DNA from: Tianweitania sediminis
Lineage (GTDB): Bacteria; Pseudomonadota; Alphaproteobacteria; Rhizobiales; Rhizobiaceae
Direction of reading: 5' to 3'
Length of the DNA: 64,000 nucleotides
Assembly (NCBI RefSeq): GCF_017813335.1
Contig: NZ_JAGIYY010000006.1
Span: forward strand, 152,531-216,530
The notes under the pieces were generated by a model. That model ran no database searches. It had not been told where the DNA came from and worked only from the letters and a program-made list of their open reading frames with translations. Shown piece by piece: positions 57,501-64,000 of the stretch. The position numbers and the translations under genes were made by a program. Every line of letters begins with the position of its first letter. Within the stretch, counting starts at the first letter, position 1.

Positions 57501-58324
57501 GCCTTGCACAGCGGATTTCCCGCGCTCCTGAAGCCATCGCCGGCATCACGATCCTGATTTGCTTGATGCTGGTTGCCCTTTCAGCGCCCCTGCTTTTCCC
57601 GGGAGATCCCCTGGCGATCTCGGGCACGCCGTTGCTGCGCCCGTTTGTGGACGCAACCCACTGGCTGGGAACGGACCGACTCGGGCGCGACGTGCTCGCC
57701 GGCGTCGTACATGGTGCTCGAACATCGCTGCTAGTGGGGCTGGTTTCTGCGGCAGCTGCAATCGTCCTGGGCTCTGTGGTCGGCACCTTGGCGGGCTTTG
57801 CGGGCGGCTTGCTGGACGAACTCCTGATGCGGGTAACGGATGCCTTCCAGACCGTCCCGGGCTTTCTGATGGCGCTGGCCTTTGTCAGCACGATCGGGCC
57901 CTCGCTGATGGTGGTGGTGACGGCAATTGCCCTTGCAAGCTGGACCGCGCCAGCTCGCCTGGTGCGTGCGGAAGTCCTGTCCATCCGGGAGCGGGACTAT
58001 GTCGCCAGCGCGCGTGCGATCGGCATGCACCCCTTGAAGATCGCGTTTCGCGAAATTCTGCCAAACGCGCTGCCGCCAGTTCTAGGGCTGTCCGCGATCA
58101 TCGTCGCCGGCGCGATCTTGACGGAAGCGGCGCTTTCCTTCCTTGGCCTCGGCGATCCCAACCGCGTCACCTGGGGCGGCATGATCGCTGAAGGCCGCGC
58201 TGTGCTTCGATCCGCTCCCTTTCTTTCCATCATTCCGGGCGTTGCGCTCGTGCTGACCGTTCTAGGCGTCTATCTCGCAGGTGAAGGGCTGGTTGAAGCG
58301 ACGAGCCGCAGGAGCCGGGCATGA
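57497..58324 (+). CDS. ABC transporter permease, DppC type
   Basis: 275 residues starting at a GTG. THWLGTDRLGRDVLAGVVHG is the DppC N-terminal mark, and ASARAIGMHPLKIAFREILP is the EAA loop. Six helices are expected. It pairs with the preceding permease and overlaps the first ATPase gene by four bases (ATGA). Confidence 0.95.
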   Translation: MSLAQRISRAPEAIAGITILICLMLVALSAPLLFPGDPLAISGTPLLRPFVDATHWLGTDRLGRDVLAGVVHGARTSLLVGLVSAAAAIVLGSVVGTLAGFAGGLLDELLMRVTDAFQTVPGFLMALAFVSTIGPSLMVVVTAIALASWTAPARLVRAEVLSIRERDYVASARAIGMHPLKIAFREILPNALPPVLGLSAIIVAGAILTEAALSFLGLGDPNRVTWGGMIAEGRAVLRSAPFLSIIPGVALVLTVLGVYLAGEGLVEATSRRSRA

Positions 58325-59082
58325 GACGGCTGCTTCAGTTGAAGGAGTTCGGCGTCGCCTATGAGGGAGGGGGCGACAACAGCGCCCTCGCTCTCGAAGC
58401 CGTTGATCTGGAGATCCGCGCCGGCGAGAAACTTGCGCTTGTCGGGGAAAGTGGATCGGGAAAAACCACGCTTGCCCTGGCGCTTGCATCCTTGTTGCCA
58501 TCGCATGCGCGGCGCTTTGGAACAATGGCATGGGAGGCGAGCGAGCCCAGGCCGGGAGGGGATATAGGCTTTGTTTTTCAGGATCCTGGCGGCAGCCTGA
58601 ACCCGGTGCGTCCGGTGGGCGACACGATTGCGGAGGTCGTGCGGATCCATCGCCACCAGGACCGCCGCACTGCGATGCGCATGACCTTGACGCTCCTGGA
58701 TCAAGTCCGCCTCCCCGATCCAGAACGCATTGCCCGCGCCTATCCCCACCAGTTGTCGGGCGGACAGCGCCAACGCGTTGCCTTGGCGGCAGCCCTAGCG
58801 GGTGACCCGAAGATCCTTGTTGCCGATGAGCCCACAAGTGCACTCGATACCGTTGTTCAGGCGGCGGTGATTGAGCTCATCCAGTCGCTGACAACGACAG
58901 CGGGCATGACCCTGATCTTCATCAGCCACGACATCGCTCTGGTTTCCGAGTTCGCCGATCGGATCGCGGTGTTCCGGTCAGGCCGGTTGGTTGAGGTTGG
59001 AACACCCGACGAAATCATTTTTGCCCCCGGGCAGGCTTACACCCGCCACCTCATCGAAGCCCATCGGGCGGTAGGCTTCTGA
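58321..59082 (+). CDS. ABC transporter ATP-binding protein, DppD type
   Basis: 253 residues. Walker A is GESGSGKTTLAL, signature LSGGQRQRVALAAAL, Walker B KILVADEPTSALD, and H-loop FISHDIAL. It is a single-domain ATPase of the peptide class and is shorter than usual DppD because the C-terminal oligopeptide-transporter extension is absent. The next gene starts on its stop (TGATG). Confidence 0.94.
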   Translation: MRRLLQLKEFGVAYEGGGDNSALALEAVDLEIRAGEKLALVGESGSGKTTLALALASLLPSHARRFGTMAWEASEPRPGGDIGFVFQDPGGSLNPVRPVGDTIAEVVRIHRHQDRRTAMRMTLTLLDQVRLPDPERIARAYPHQLSGGQRQRVALAAALAGDPKILVADEPTSALDTVVQAAVIELIQSLTTTAGMTLIFISHDIALVSEFADRIAVFRSGRLVEVGTPDEIIFAPGQAYTRHLIEAHRAVGF

Positions 59083-59861
59083 TGCGCCCGTTGCTGCAGG
59101 TTTCCGGGCTCACCAAAGCCTTCAAACGGGGCGGAAGAGGCGTTCCGGCGGTGCAGGATGTATCCTTTGACATCGGGCCTGCCGAAACGCTCGCGCTGGT
59201 GGGCCCCTCGGGAAGCGGGAAGTCGACGCTCGCGCGCCTTGTGACCCGGTTGATCGAACCCGATGGCGGGTCGATCCTCTTTGAAGGCGAGGACATCTTG
59301 CGGCTGAAGCCAAAGGCCATGCGCGCCATGCGGGCAAGGCTTCAGATCGTCTTCCAGGACCCGGGGTCCGCCTTCAACCCGCGGGCAACGGTTTCGCGCG
59401 CGATTGCCGATTCGCTGAAGATCCACACCGGCTTCAGCCAAGGCGAGCGACGGACGCGAGTCCGCGATCTGTTGGAACGCGTCCGGCTCAACCCCGATCT
59501 TGCGGAGAGATCCATTCACGACCTGTCGGGCGGACAGCGCCAAAGGGTGGCGATTGCGCGGGCGATGGCCAGTTCGCCGACTTTGATCGTTCTGGACGAA
59601 GCGGTTTCTGCCTTGGACGTGTCCGTTCGCGCCGAGATCCTACATCTTCTCAAGCGGCTGCAGCGCGAAACACGCGTTGCTTACCTGTTCATCACGCATG
59701 ATCTCGGCGTGGTTCGGGCGATCGCTGATCGCGTCGCCGTTCTGGATGATGGCCGCATCGTGGAGCACGGGTCAGCGCAAGAGATCATCGCCACGCCGCA
59801 ATCGCCGACGGCGCAGGCGCTGGTGGCCGCTGTGCCGCGGCTCAGGCTCCAGGCGCAGTAG
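59082..59861 (+). CDS. ABC transporter ATP-binding protein, DppF type
   Basis: 259 residues. Walker A is GPSGSGKSTLARL, Q-loop IVFQDPGSAFNPRATV, signature [16 protein letters not shown], Walker B LIVLDEAVSALD, and H-loop LFITHDLGVVRAI. Walker B has DEAVSALD where DEPVSALD is usual. It completes the importer as the second ATPase of a heterodimer and ends the operon. Confidence 0.94.
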   Translation: MRPLLQVSGLTKAFKRGGRGVPAVQDVSFDIGPAETLALVGPSGSGKSTLARLVTRLIEPDGGSILFEGEDILRLKPKAMRAMRARLQIVFQDPGSAFNPRATVSRAIADSLKIHTGFSQGERRTRVRDLLERVRLNPDLAERSIHDLSGGQRQRVAIARAMASSPTLIVLDEAVSALDVSVRAEILHLLKRLQRETRVAYLFITHDLGVVRAIADRVAVLDDGRIVEHGSAQEIIATPQSPTAQALVAAVPRLRLQAQ

Positions 59862-59969
59862 CCGACAGCGTGCAAAAGCCTGCTTCGGGAGATGACCCCT
59901 CCTCCGGCTTGCTGTGCCGGAGAAAGCTGCTAGATCCTGATTTCCAGTTCCCCAATGGAGGCAAGGCGG

Positions 59970-60632
59970 ATGTTCCCGGACAGACTTCGCGATGGTTATC
60001 AGGCGTTCCTCGATGGTCGCTTCATCGGCGAACGATCCAGATATCAGAGCCTGGCCGAAGCGGGACAGAAGCCGGAAATCCTCGTTTTCGGCTGCATCGA
60101 CTCGAGGGTGTCCCCGGAGGTCATCTTTGATGCAGCGCCGGGTGAAATGCTGGTGGTCCGCAACGTGGCGAACATCGTCCCTCCCTATGAACCGGATCGT
60201 GAGTTCCAGCACGGAACCAGCGCGGCGCTAGAGTTCGGCGTTCAGGCGCTGAAGGTGAAGCATATCGTTGTTCTGGGGCACGCCAGCTGTGGCGGCATCC
60301 GTGCCTTTGCAGACGAGATCGAGCCCCTGTCGCCCGGCGACTTTATCGGCCGCTGGATGGCGCAGATCGCGCCTGCCGCGCAAAGCCTTGGGCCGCGCAG
60401 CTTGAGTGATGCGGATTACCTGCAACGACTCGAGTTCGCGACCGTCGAACTCAGCCTCCGAAACCTGATGACCTTTCCCTGCGTGCGCATCCTGGTTGAG
60501 CGCGGCAGACTTCAGTTGCACGGCGCCTATTTCGCCGTCGCCACGGGACGGCTGATGGTGCGCAATCCGGATACGGGCACGTTTGAAGCCTTCTCGGGAC
60601 GCAGCTCCTTCAACGAAACCGCAGCCGAGTAA
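59970..60632 (+). CDS. Beta-class carbonic anhydrase
   Basis: 220 residues from ATG at 59970, with GGAGG at 8 bases; the in-frame ATG at 59955 has no such site. Zinc ligands and catalytic residues are Cys42, Asp44, Arg46 (CIDSRV) and His104, Cys107 (GHASCGG). The enzyme converts CO2 and water to bicarbonate for carboxylases. It is a single gene with its own start signals; the 108-base upstream gap shows nothing else. Confidence 0.96.
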   Translation: MFPDRLRDGYQAFLDGRFIGERSRYQSLAEAGQKPEILVFGCIDSRVSPEVIFDAAPGEMLVVRNVANIVPPYEPDREFQHGTSAALEFGVQALKVKHIVVLGHASCGGIRAFADEIEPLSPGDFIGRWMAQIAPAAQSLGPRSLSDADYLQRLEFATVELSLRNLMTFPCVRILVERGRLQLHGAYFAVATGRLMVRNPDTGTFEAFSGRSSFNETAAE

Positions 60633-60737
60633 TCGCCGGAAAGCGAGTGTCAGCACGATGGCTGCGGAGTGTAGTGAGCCAGCCGCCGACCTCTGCAGCA
60701 CAACAGACGCCGCCGTGATGCGGAAGGAACGGAGATC

Positions 60738-62324
60738 ATGTCCGAAAAGCCACAAGCCGGCCCACAGACCGGAGCGGAAGCGCTCGTACGCACATTGATC
60801 GCAGGTGGGGTGGAGACATGCTTCGCTAATCCTGGCACAAGCGAGATGCATTTCGTGGCCGCGCTCGACCGCATCCCTGGCATCCGCTGCGTGCTGGGTC
60901 TTCAGGAAAACATCGTAACGGGAATGGCCGACGGCTATTTCAGGGTCACGCGCCAGCCTGCGGCAACCCTGCTTCATTGCGGTCCCGGTTACGCCAACGG
61001 CATCGCCAACATCCATAACGCCCGGCGTGCCGGCAGCGGCATGCTCAACATCGTCGGCGACCATGCCATTCCCCATGTCATCCATGACAGCCCTCTCACG
61101 GCCGATGTGGACGCGCTGGTTGGCGCAACATCCGAATGGCACGCCTTCGGAACGGATCCGGCGCGGATCGGCGAGGATGCAGCACGCGGTCTTGAGGCGG
61201 CGGGATCGGCTTACGGACAGGTCGCATCGCTGGTGCTTCCGGCCGATGTTTCCTGGAGCGAGGGTGGCATCGATGCCAAGCCCGCTGCCCCGCGCGGTCC
61301 CATGGCACCCGATCCCGTCGCCATCAAGAAGGTTGCCCGGGCGCTGCGATCCGGGGGCAAGGCCGTGATGATCCTCGGCACGCCAGCGGTTGTTCCGGAA
61401 TTGCATCCGCTCCTGGGAGGTCTCGCTGCCGAAACAGGCGCGGTTCTGATGGGTAGCCCGATGATCGCGAGACTGCCGAGCGGCAAAGGGCGCATGGTCT
61501 TTCCTGAGGTCCCCTACCCCGTGGATCAGGCTATCAAGGCACTTGCGCCCTTCGATGTGGTGGTGCTCGTGAATGCACCGCCGCCAACCGGCTTCTTCCT
61601 TTATCCCGGCCGCCCGAGCCTGATGCACCGGTCGGACGCCGATGTTCTGACGCTGGCGCGAGAGGATCAGGACGCGGCTGCCGCGTTGCAAGCGCTTGCG
61701 GCGGAACTGGGTGTCGGACCTGTGCCCGTGCCGGGGCCGAGCGGGTCCGGCATTCCTCTGCCCGTCGGCCCGATCACGCCGGACGGTTTTGCAGCGGTTG
61801 TTGCGAGGCACTTGCCCGAAGATGCGATCGTGATCGACGAGGCTCTGACCCTTGGCGGTGGTTTTCCGGCCGTGATGCCCAATGCAGCGCCCTGCGACTG
61901 GCTCACCGTGACCGGCGGCGCAATCGGCGGCGGCATTCCCTTGGCAACGGGCGCAGCCGTTGGTGCGCAGGCGATGGGGCGCCCGGATCGCCGGATCATC
62001 GCTCTCCAGGCCGATGGATCCGCGGCTTACACCGTGCAGGGGCTCTGGACACAGGCGCGCGAAAACCTGCCCATCACCACGCTCCTCCTCAACAATCGCT
62101 CCTACGCGATTCTCATGGGGGAATACGCCAAGGTCGGGGCACGGCCGGGACAGACCGCGAAGGACATGATGAGCCTGGATCGACCGGCAATTGCCTGGGC
62201 GACGATTGCTGAAGGGTTTGGCCTTTCCAGTGAAACAGTCACCACATTGGACGCGCTCGATCTTGCTTTACAACGCGCGCTCGCCTTGAATGGGCCCATG
62301 CTGATCGATGTCCAGTTTTCCTGA
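60738..62324 (+). CDS. Thiamine diphosphate-dependent enzyme (acetolactate synthase/benzoylformate decarboxylase-like)
   Basis: 528 residues with the three domains of the family. Catalytic Glu57 is in LQENIVTGMADGY. The ThDP/Mg site is ADGSAAYTVQGLWTQA (about 425-440) with LLLNNRSYAIL further on; the usual GDG reads ADG here, a form I recall in this subfamily. GTAAVG-type FAD residues of true acetolactate synthase were not recognised, so a 2-oxo acid decarboxylase or carboligase role fits better. The aldehyde dehydrogenase gene follows 48 bases later, and an aldehyde made here could be oxidised there (inference). GGAACGGAGATC gives a good ribosome binding site. Confidence 0.85.
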   Translation: MSEKPQAGPQTGAEALVRTLIAGGVETCFANPGTSEMHFVAALDRIPGIRCVLGLQENIVTGMADGYFRVTRQPAATLLHCGPGYANGIANIHNARRAGSGMLNIVGDHAIPHVIHDSPLTADVDALVGATSEWHAFGTDPARIGEDAARGLEAAGSAYGQVASLVLPADVSWSEGGIDAKPAAPRGPMAPDPVAIKKVARALRSGGKAVMILGTPAVVPELHPLLGGLAAETGAVLMGSPMIARLPSGKGRMVFPEVPYPVDQAIKALAPFDVVVLVNAPPPTGFFLYPGRPSLMHRSDADVLTLAREDQDAAAALQALAAELGVGPVPVPGPSGSGIPLPVGPITPDGFAAVVARHLPEDAIVIDEALTLGGGFPAVMPNAAPCDWLTVTGGAIGGGIPLATGAAVGAQAMGRPDRRIIALQADGSAAYTVQGLWTQARENLPITTLLLNNRSYAILMGEYAKVGARPGQTAKDMMSLDRPAIAWATIAEGFGLSSETVTTLDALDLALQRALALNGPMLIDVQFS

Positions 62325-62372
62325 TTGGAGCTGGAGGTGGTTGTTTGCGGCAGAGCATGAGGAAAGTTTGAG

Positions 62373-63803
62373 ATGATTGAAAAGCGCCAGTTCTACATCA
62401 ACGGAAGCTGGGTGGATCCCAAGGTTGCTCATGACCATCCGGTGATCAACCCGTCGAACGAGGAACCCTGCGCGACCATCAGCCTGGGATCGGATGCCGA
62501 TACGGACGCGGCGGTTGCCGCTGCAAAGGCCGCTTTTCCCGCTTGGGCTGCAACATCCGTGGCCGAGCGCAAAAGCTACGTGGAAGGCATTCTGAAGCAG
62601 TTTGAGAAGCGTCGCGACGAGATGGCGAAGGCAATCTCGCTCGAAATGGGCGCGCCGATCGAACTCGCCTTCGGCTCTCAGGCCGGATCGCTTGAATGGC
62701 ACCTGCGAAACTTCCTCGTGGCCATCGACGAGATCCAGTGGTTGAAGCCAATGGGCAGCAAGGGCGACACCATGATCGCGCAGGAACCGATCGGCGTTGT
62801 CGGCTTGATCACGCCTTGGAACTGGCCGATGAACCAGGTCACCTTGAAGGTGGTACCGGCCATGCTCGCCGGTTGCACCTGCGTGCTGAAGCCTTCGGAG
62901 GAAGCGCCACTGTCTTCCATGCTGTTTGCGGAGTTTGTGCACGATGCCGGCGTTCCGGCTGGCGTGTTCAACCTGGTGAACGGCGACGGCGCGGGCGTGG
63001 GAACACGTCTTTCCGGGCATCCCGATGTGGAGATGATCTCCTTCACCGGATCGACCCGCGCCGGCCGTGCGATTTCAAGAACCGCGGCCGAAACGCTGAA
63101 GCGCGTTACGCTCGAACTCGGTGGCAAGGGCGCTAACCTCGTTTTCGCGGATGCGGATGATGGTGCGGTTGAGCGCGGCGTTCGCCACATGATGCAGAAT
63201 TCGGGACAGTCCTGTAACGCCCCTTCGCGGATGCTCGTTGAGCGCCCTTACTATGATCGCGCGGTGGAAATCGCCACGTCCGTGGCAAACACCATCAAGG
63301 TCGCCCCTGCGGATCAGAAGGGCGATCACATCGGGCCTGTCGTCAACAAGCGCCAATGGGACCAGATCCAGAACTACATCCAGAAGGGGATCGAAGAAGG
63401 TGCGCGTCTGGTCGCGGGTGGCCTGGGTCTCCCTGAGGGCATGAACCGCGGCTATTACGTACGCCCAACGGTTTTCGCCGACGTGAAGCCGGGCATGACC
63501 ATTGAACGCGAAGAAATCTTCGGCCCTGTTCTGGCGATGATGCCATTCGACACGGAAGAAGAAGCCGTGAAGGTCGCGAACGACACGCCCTACGGCCTCA
63601 CCAACTATGTCCAGAGCGGCAACCAGGAGCGGCGTCACCGCCTCGCACTGCAGCTCAAGGCAGGCATGGTCGAGATGAACGGCAAGGCGCGGGCAGCCGG
63701 AGCGCCATTCGGCGGCGTCAAGGCGTCCGGACGCGCTCGCGAAGGCGGCGTGTGGGGCATCGAGGAGTTCCTCGAAGCCAAGGCCATTTCGGGCTGGAAC
63801 TGA
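62373..63803 (+). CDS. NAD(P)-dependent aldehyde dehydrogenase
   Basis: 476 residues of the ALDH superfamily. Catalytic Cys281 lies in QNSGQSCNAPSRM, general base Glu248 in VTLELGGKGANLVF, and the cofactor loop is FTGSTRAGRAI. ITPWNWPMNQVTLKVVPAML and REEIFGPVLAMMPFDTEEEA are family blocks. It oxidises an aldehyde to its acid. The partner is likely the ThDP enzyme upstream, which would supply the aldehyde. The substrate cannot be read from the sequence. Confidence 0.93.
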   Translation: MIEKRQFYINGSWVDPKVAHDHPVINPSNEEPCATISLGSDADTDAAVAAAKAAFPAWAATSVAERKSYVEGILKQFEKRRDEMAKAISLEMGAPIELAFGSQAGSLEWHLRNFLVAIDEIQWLKPMGSKGDTMIAQEPIGVVGLITPWNWPMNQVTLKVVPAMLAGCTCVLKPSEEAPLSSMLFAEFVHDAGVPAGVFNLVNGDGAGVGTRLSGHPDVEMISFTGSTRAGRAISRTAAETLKRVTLELGGKGANLVFADADDGAVERGVRHMMQNSGQSCNAPSRMLVERPYYDRAVEIATSVANTIKVAPADQKGDHIGPVVNKRQWDQIQNYIQKGIEEGARLVAGGLGLPEGMNRGYYVRPTVFADVKPGMTIEREEIFGPVLAMMPFDTEEEAVKVANDTPYGLTNYVQSGNQERRHRLALQLKAGMVEMNGKARAAGAPFGGVKASGRAREGGVWGIEEFLEAKAISGWN

Positions 63804-63853
63804 GCCGTCGTTTCCCGGCGCTCAGCTGAACCACCGCCTGAAAGGCAGTACAT

Positions 63854-63890
63854 AACGGGAGGAAGGCCGCTGCGGCTTCTTCCTCCCGTT
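63854..63890 (+). terminator. Long hairpin after the aldehyde dehydrogenase gene
   Basis: A 12-bp outer stem (AACGGGAGGAAG, 63854-63865, with CTTCCTCCCGTT, 63879-63890) and an inner GCCGC/GCGGC stem, with a two-base bulge. There is no U tract, so it may stabilise the 3' end rather than end transcription on its own. Confidence 0.55.
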
Positions 63891-63912
63891 CAGCCTCACA
63901 AAGTGACGCGCA

Positions 63913-63939
63913 GCCGAGCCCATTTGAAGCGGGCTCGGC
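63913..63939 (-). terminator. Hairpin after the right-edge gene
   Basis: GCCGAGCCC (63913-63921) pairs with GGGCTCGGC (63931-63939), a 9-bp stem with a 9-base loop, 12 bases after the stop of the minus-strand gene at the edge. No clear U tract follows. Confidence 0.55.
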
Positions 63940-63951
63940 AACTTTCGCAGA

Positions 63952-64000
63952 TTAAGCCAGCCCCTCTGCTGCGACAGCGCTTGTCAGCCGCTCCAGTGTC
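63952..64000 (-). CDS. C-terminal end of an unidentified gene, cut by the right edge
   Basis: A minus-strand frame with stop TAA at 63952-63954; the last residues read TLERLTSAVAAEGLA. A terminator-like hairpin follows. Sixteen codons are too few to name a family. Confidence 0.5.
   Translation of the reverse strand, partial: TLERLTSAVAAEGLA

Noticed and set aside
1..64000. Search for CRISPR arrays, insertion sequences, prophage or integron parts
   Set aside because: No repeated spacer pattern, transposase, integrase, phage structural gene or attachment site was seen.

Overview
The window looks like a chromosomal segment of an alphaproteobacterium of the order Hyphomicrobiales (Rhizobiales), probably a relative of Mesorhizobium, Hoeflea or Nitratireductor. 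This rests on gene content and order: a 14-gene nuo operon followed by birA, RNase J, mce, a DUF1467 gene, proS, lolC and lolD; an ExoR-type periplasmic regulator; a PopZ homologue; a short alphaproteobacterial ProS; and a direct-repeat LexA box of the type GTTC-N7-GTTC. No rRNA, CRISPR array, insertion sequence, prophage or integron is visible. The genus is inference; no search was run.

Layout. 0-2.2 kb (minus): molybdenum-cofactor handling genes (molybdopterin-binding protein cut by the left edge, split XdhC pair) and a flavin reductase. 2.2-5.7 kb (plus): a periplasmic binding protein coupled to a P1-family N-terminal-nucleophile hydrolase, then purB. 5.7-18.5 kb (minus): exoR, ilvD, valS, popZ, a TolC-type channel, a Pcm-like methyltransferase, tRNA-Cys, and a translationally coupled sulfur/editing cluster (cysteine synthase, AlaX, sseA, GNAT). 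18.7-31.9 kb (mixed): SDR, MFS transporter, rhlE, trkH, a tripartite tricarboxylate transporter (tctCBA), a LiuR-like MerR regulator, mgtE, a lytic transglycosylase lipoprotein, a PaiB-like flavoprotein, tRNA-Leu and lipB. 32.0-54.1 kb (minus): lolD, lolC, proS, DUF1467, mce, rnj, birA and nuoN-A, read here from 3' to 5'. 54.3-59.9 kb: a small membrane protein and a complete dipeptide/oligopeptide-type ABC importer in one coupled plus-strand operon. 60-64 kb (plus): beta-carbonic anhydrase, a ThDP enzyme paired with an aldehyde dehydrogenase, and the last codons of a minus-strand gene.

The best find is at 31.80-31.96 kb. A 28-codon minus-strand gene, antisense to the 3' end of lipB, has a full Shine-Dalgarno sequence (AAGGAG, 7-base spacer) and encodes a single-pass hydrophobic peptide. 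Its upstream region holds two exact GTTC-N7-GTTC LexA boxes in tandem. Size, topology and control resemble SidA, the 29-residue SOS-induced division inhibitor of Caulobacter, so I propose a SOS checkpoint micropeptide.

Other points: a plus-strand small-RNA candidate ending in a U8 terminator with no gene behind it (35.59-35.73 kb); a hairpin over the ribosome binding site of mgtE (29.10 kb); a TTTACGTAAA palindrome placed as a MerR operator (27.64 kb); a 63-residue two-helix membrane protein coupled between nuoH and nuoI; and a NuoE with a long, probably disordered tail. Most of the remaining sequence is ordinary housekeeping DNA, and the many long frames opposite the nuo genes are shadows produced by GC-rich codon bias.
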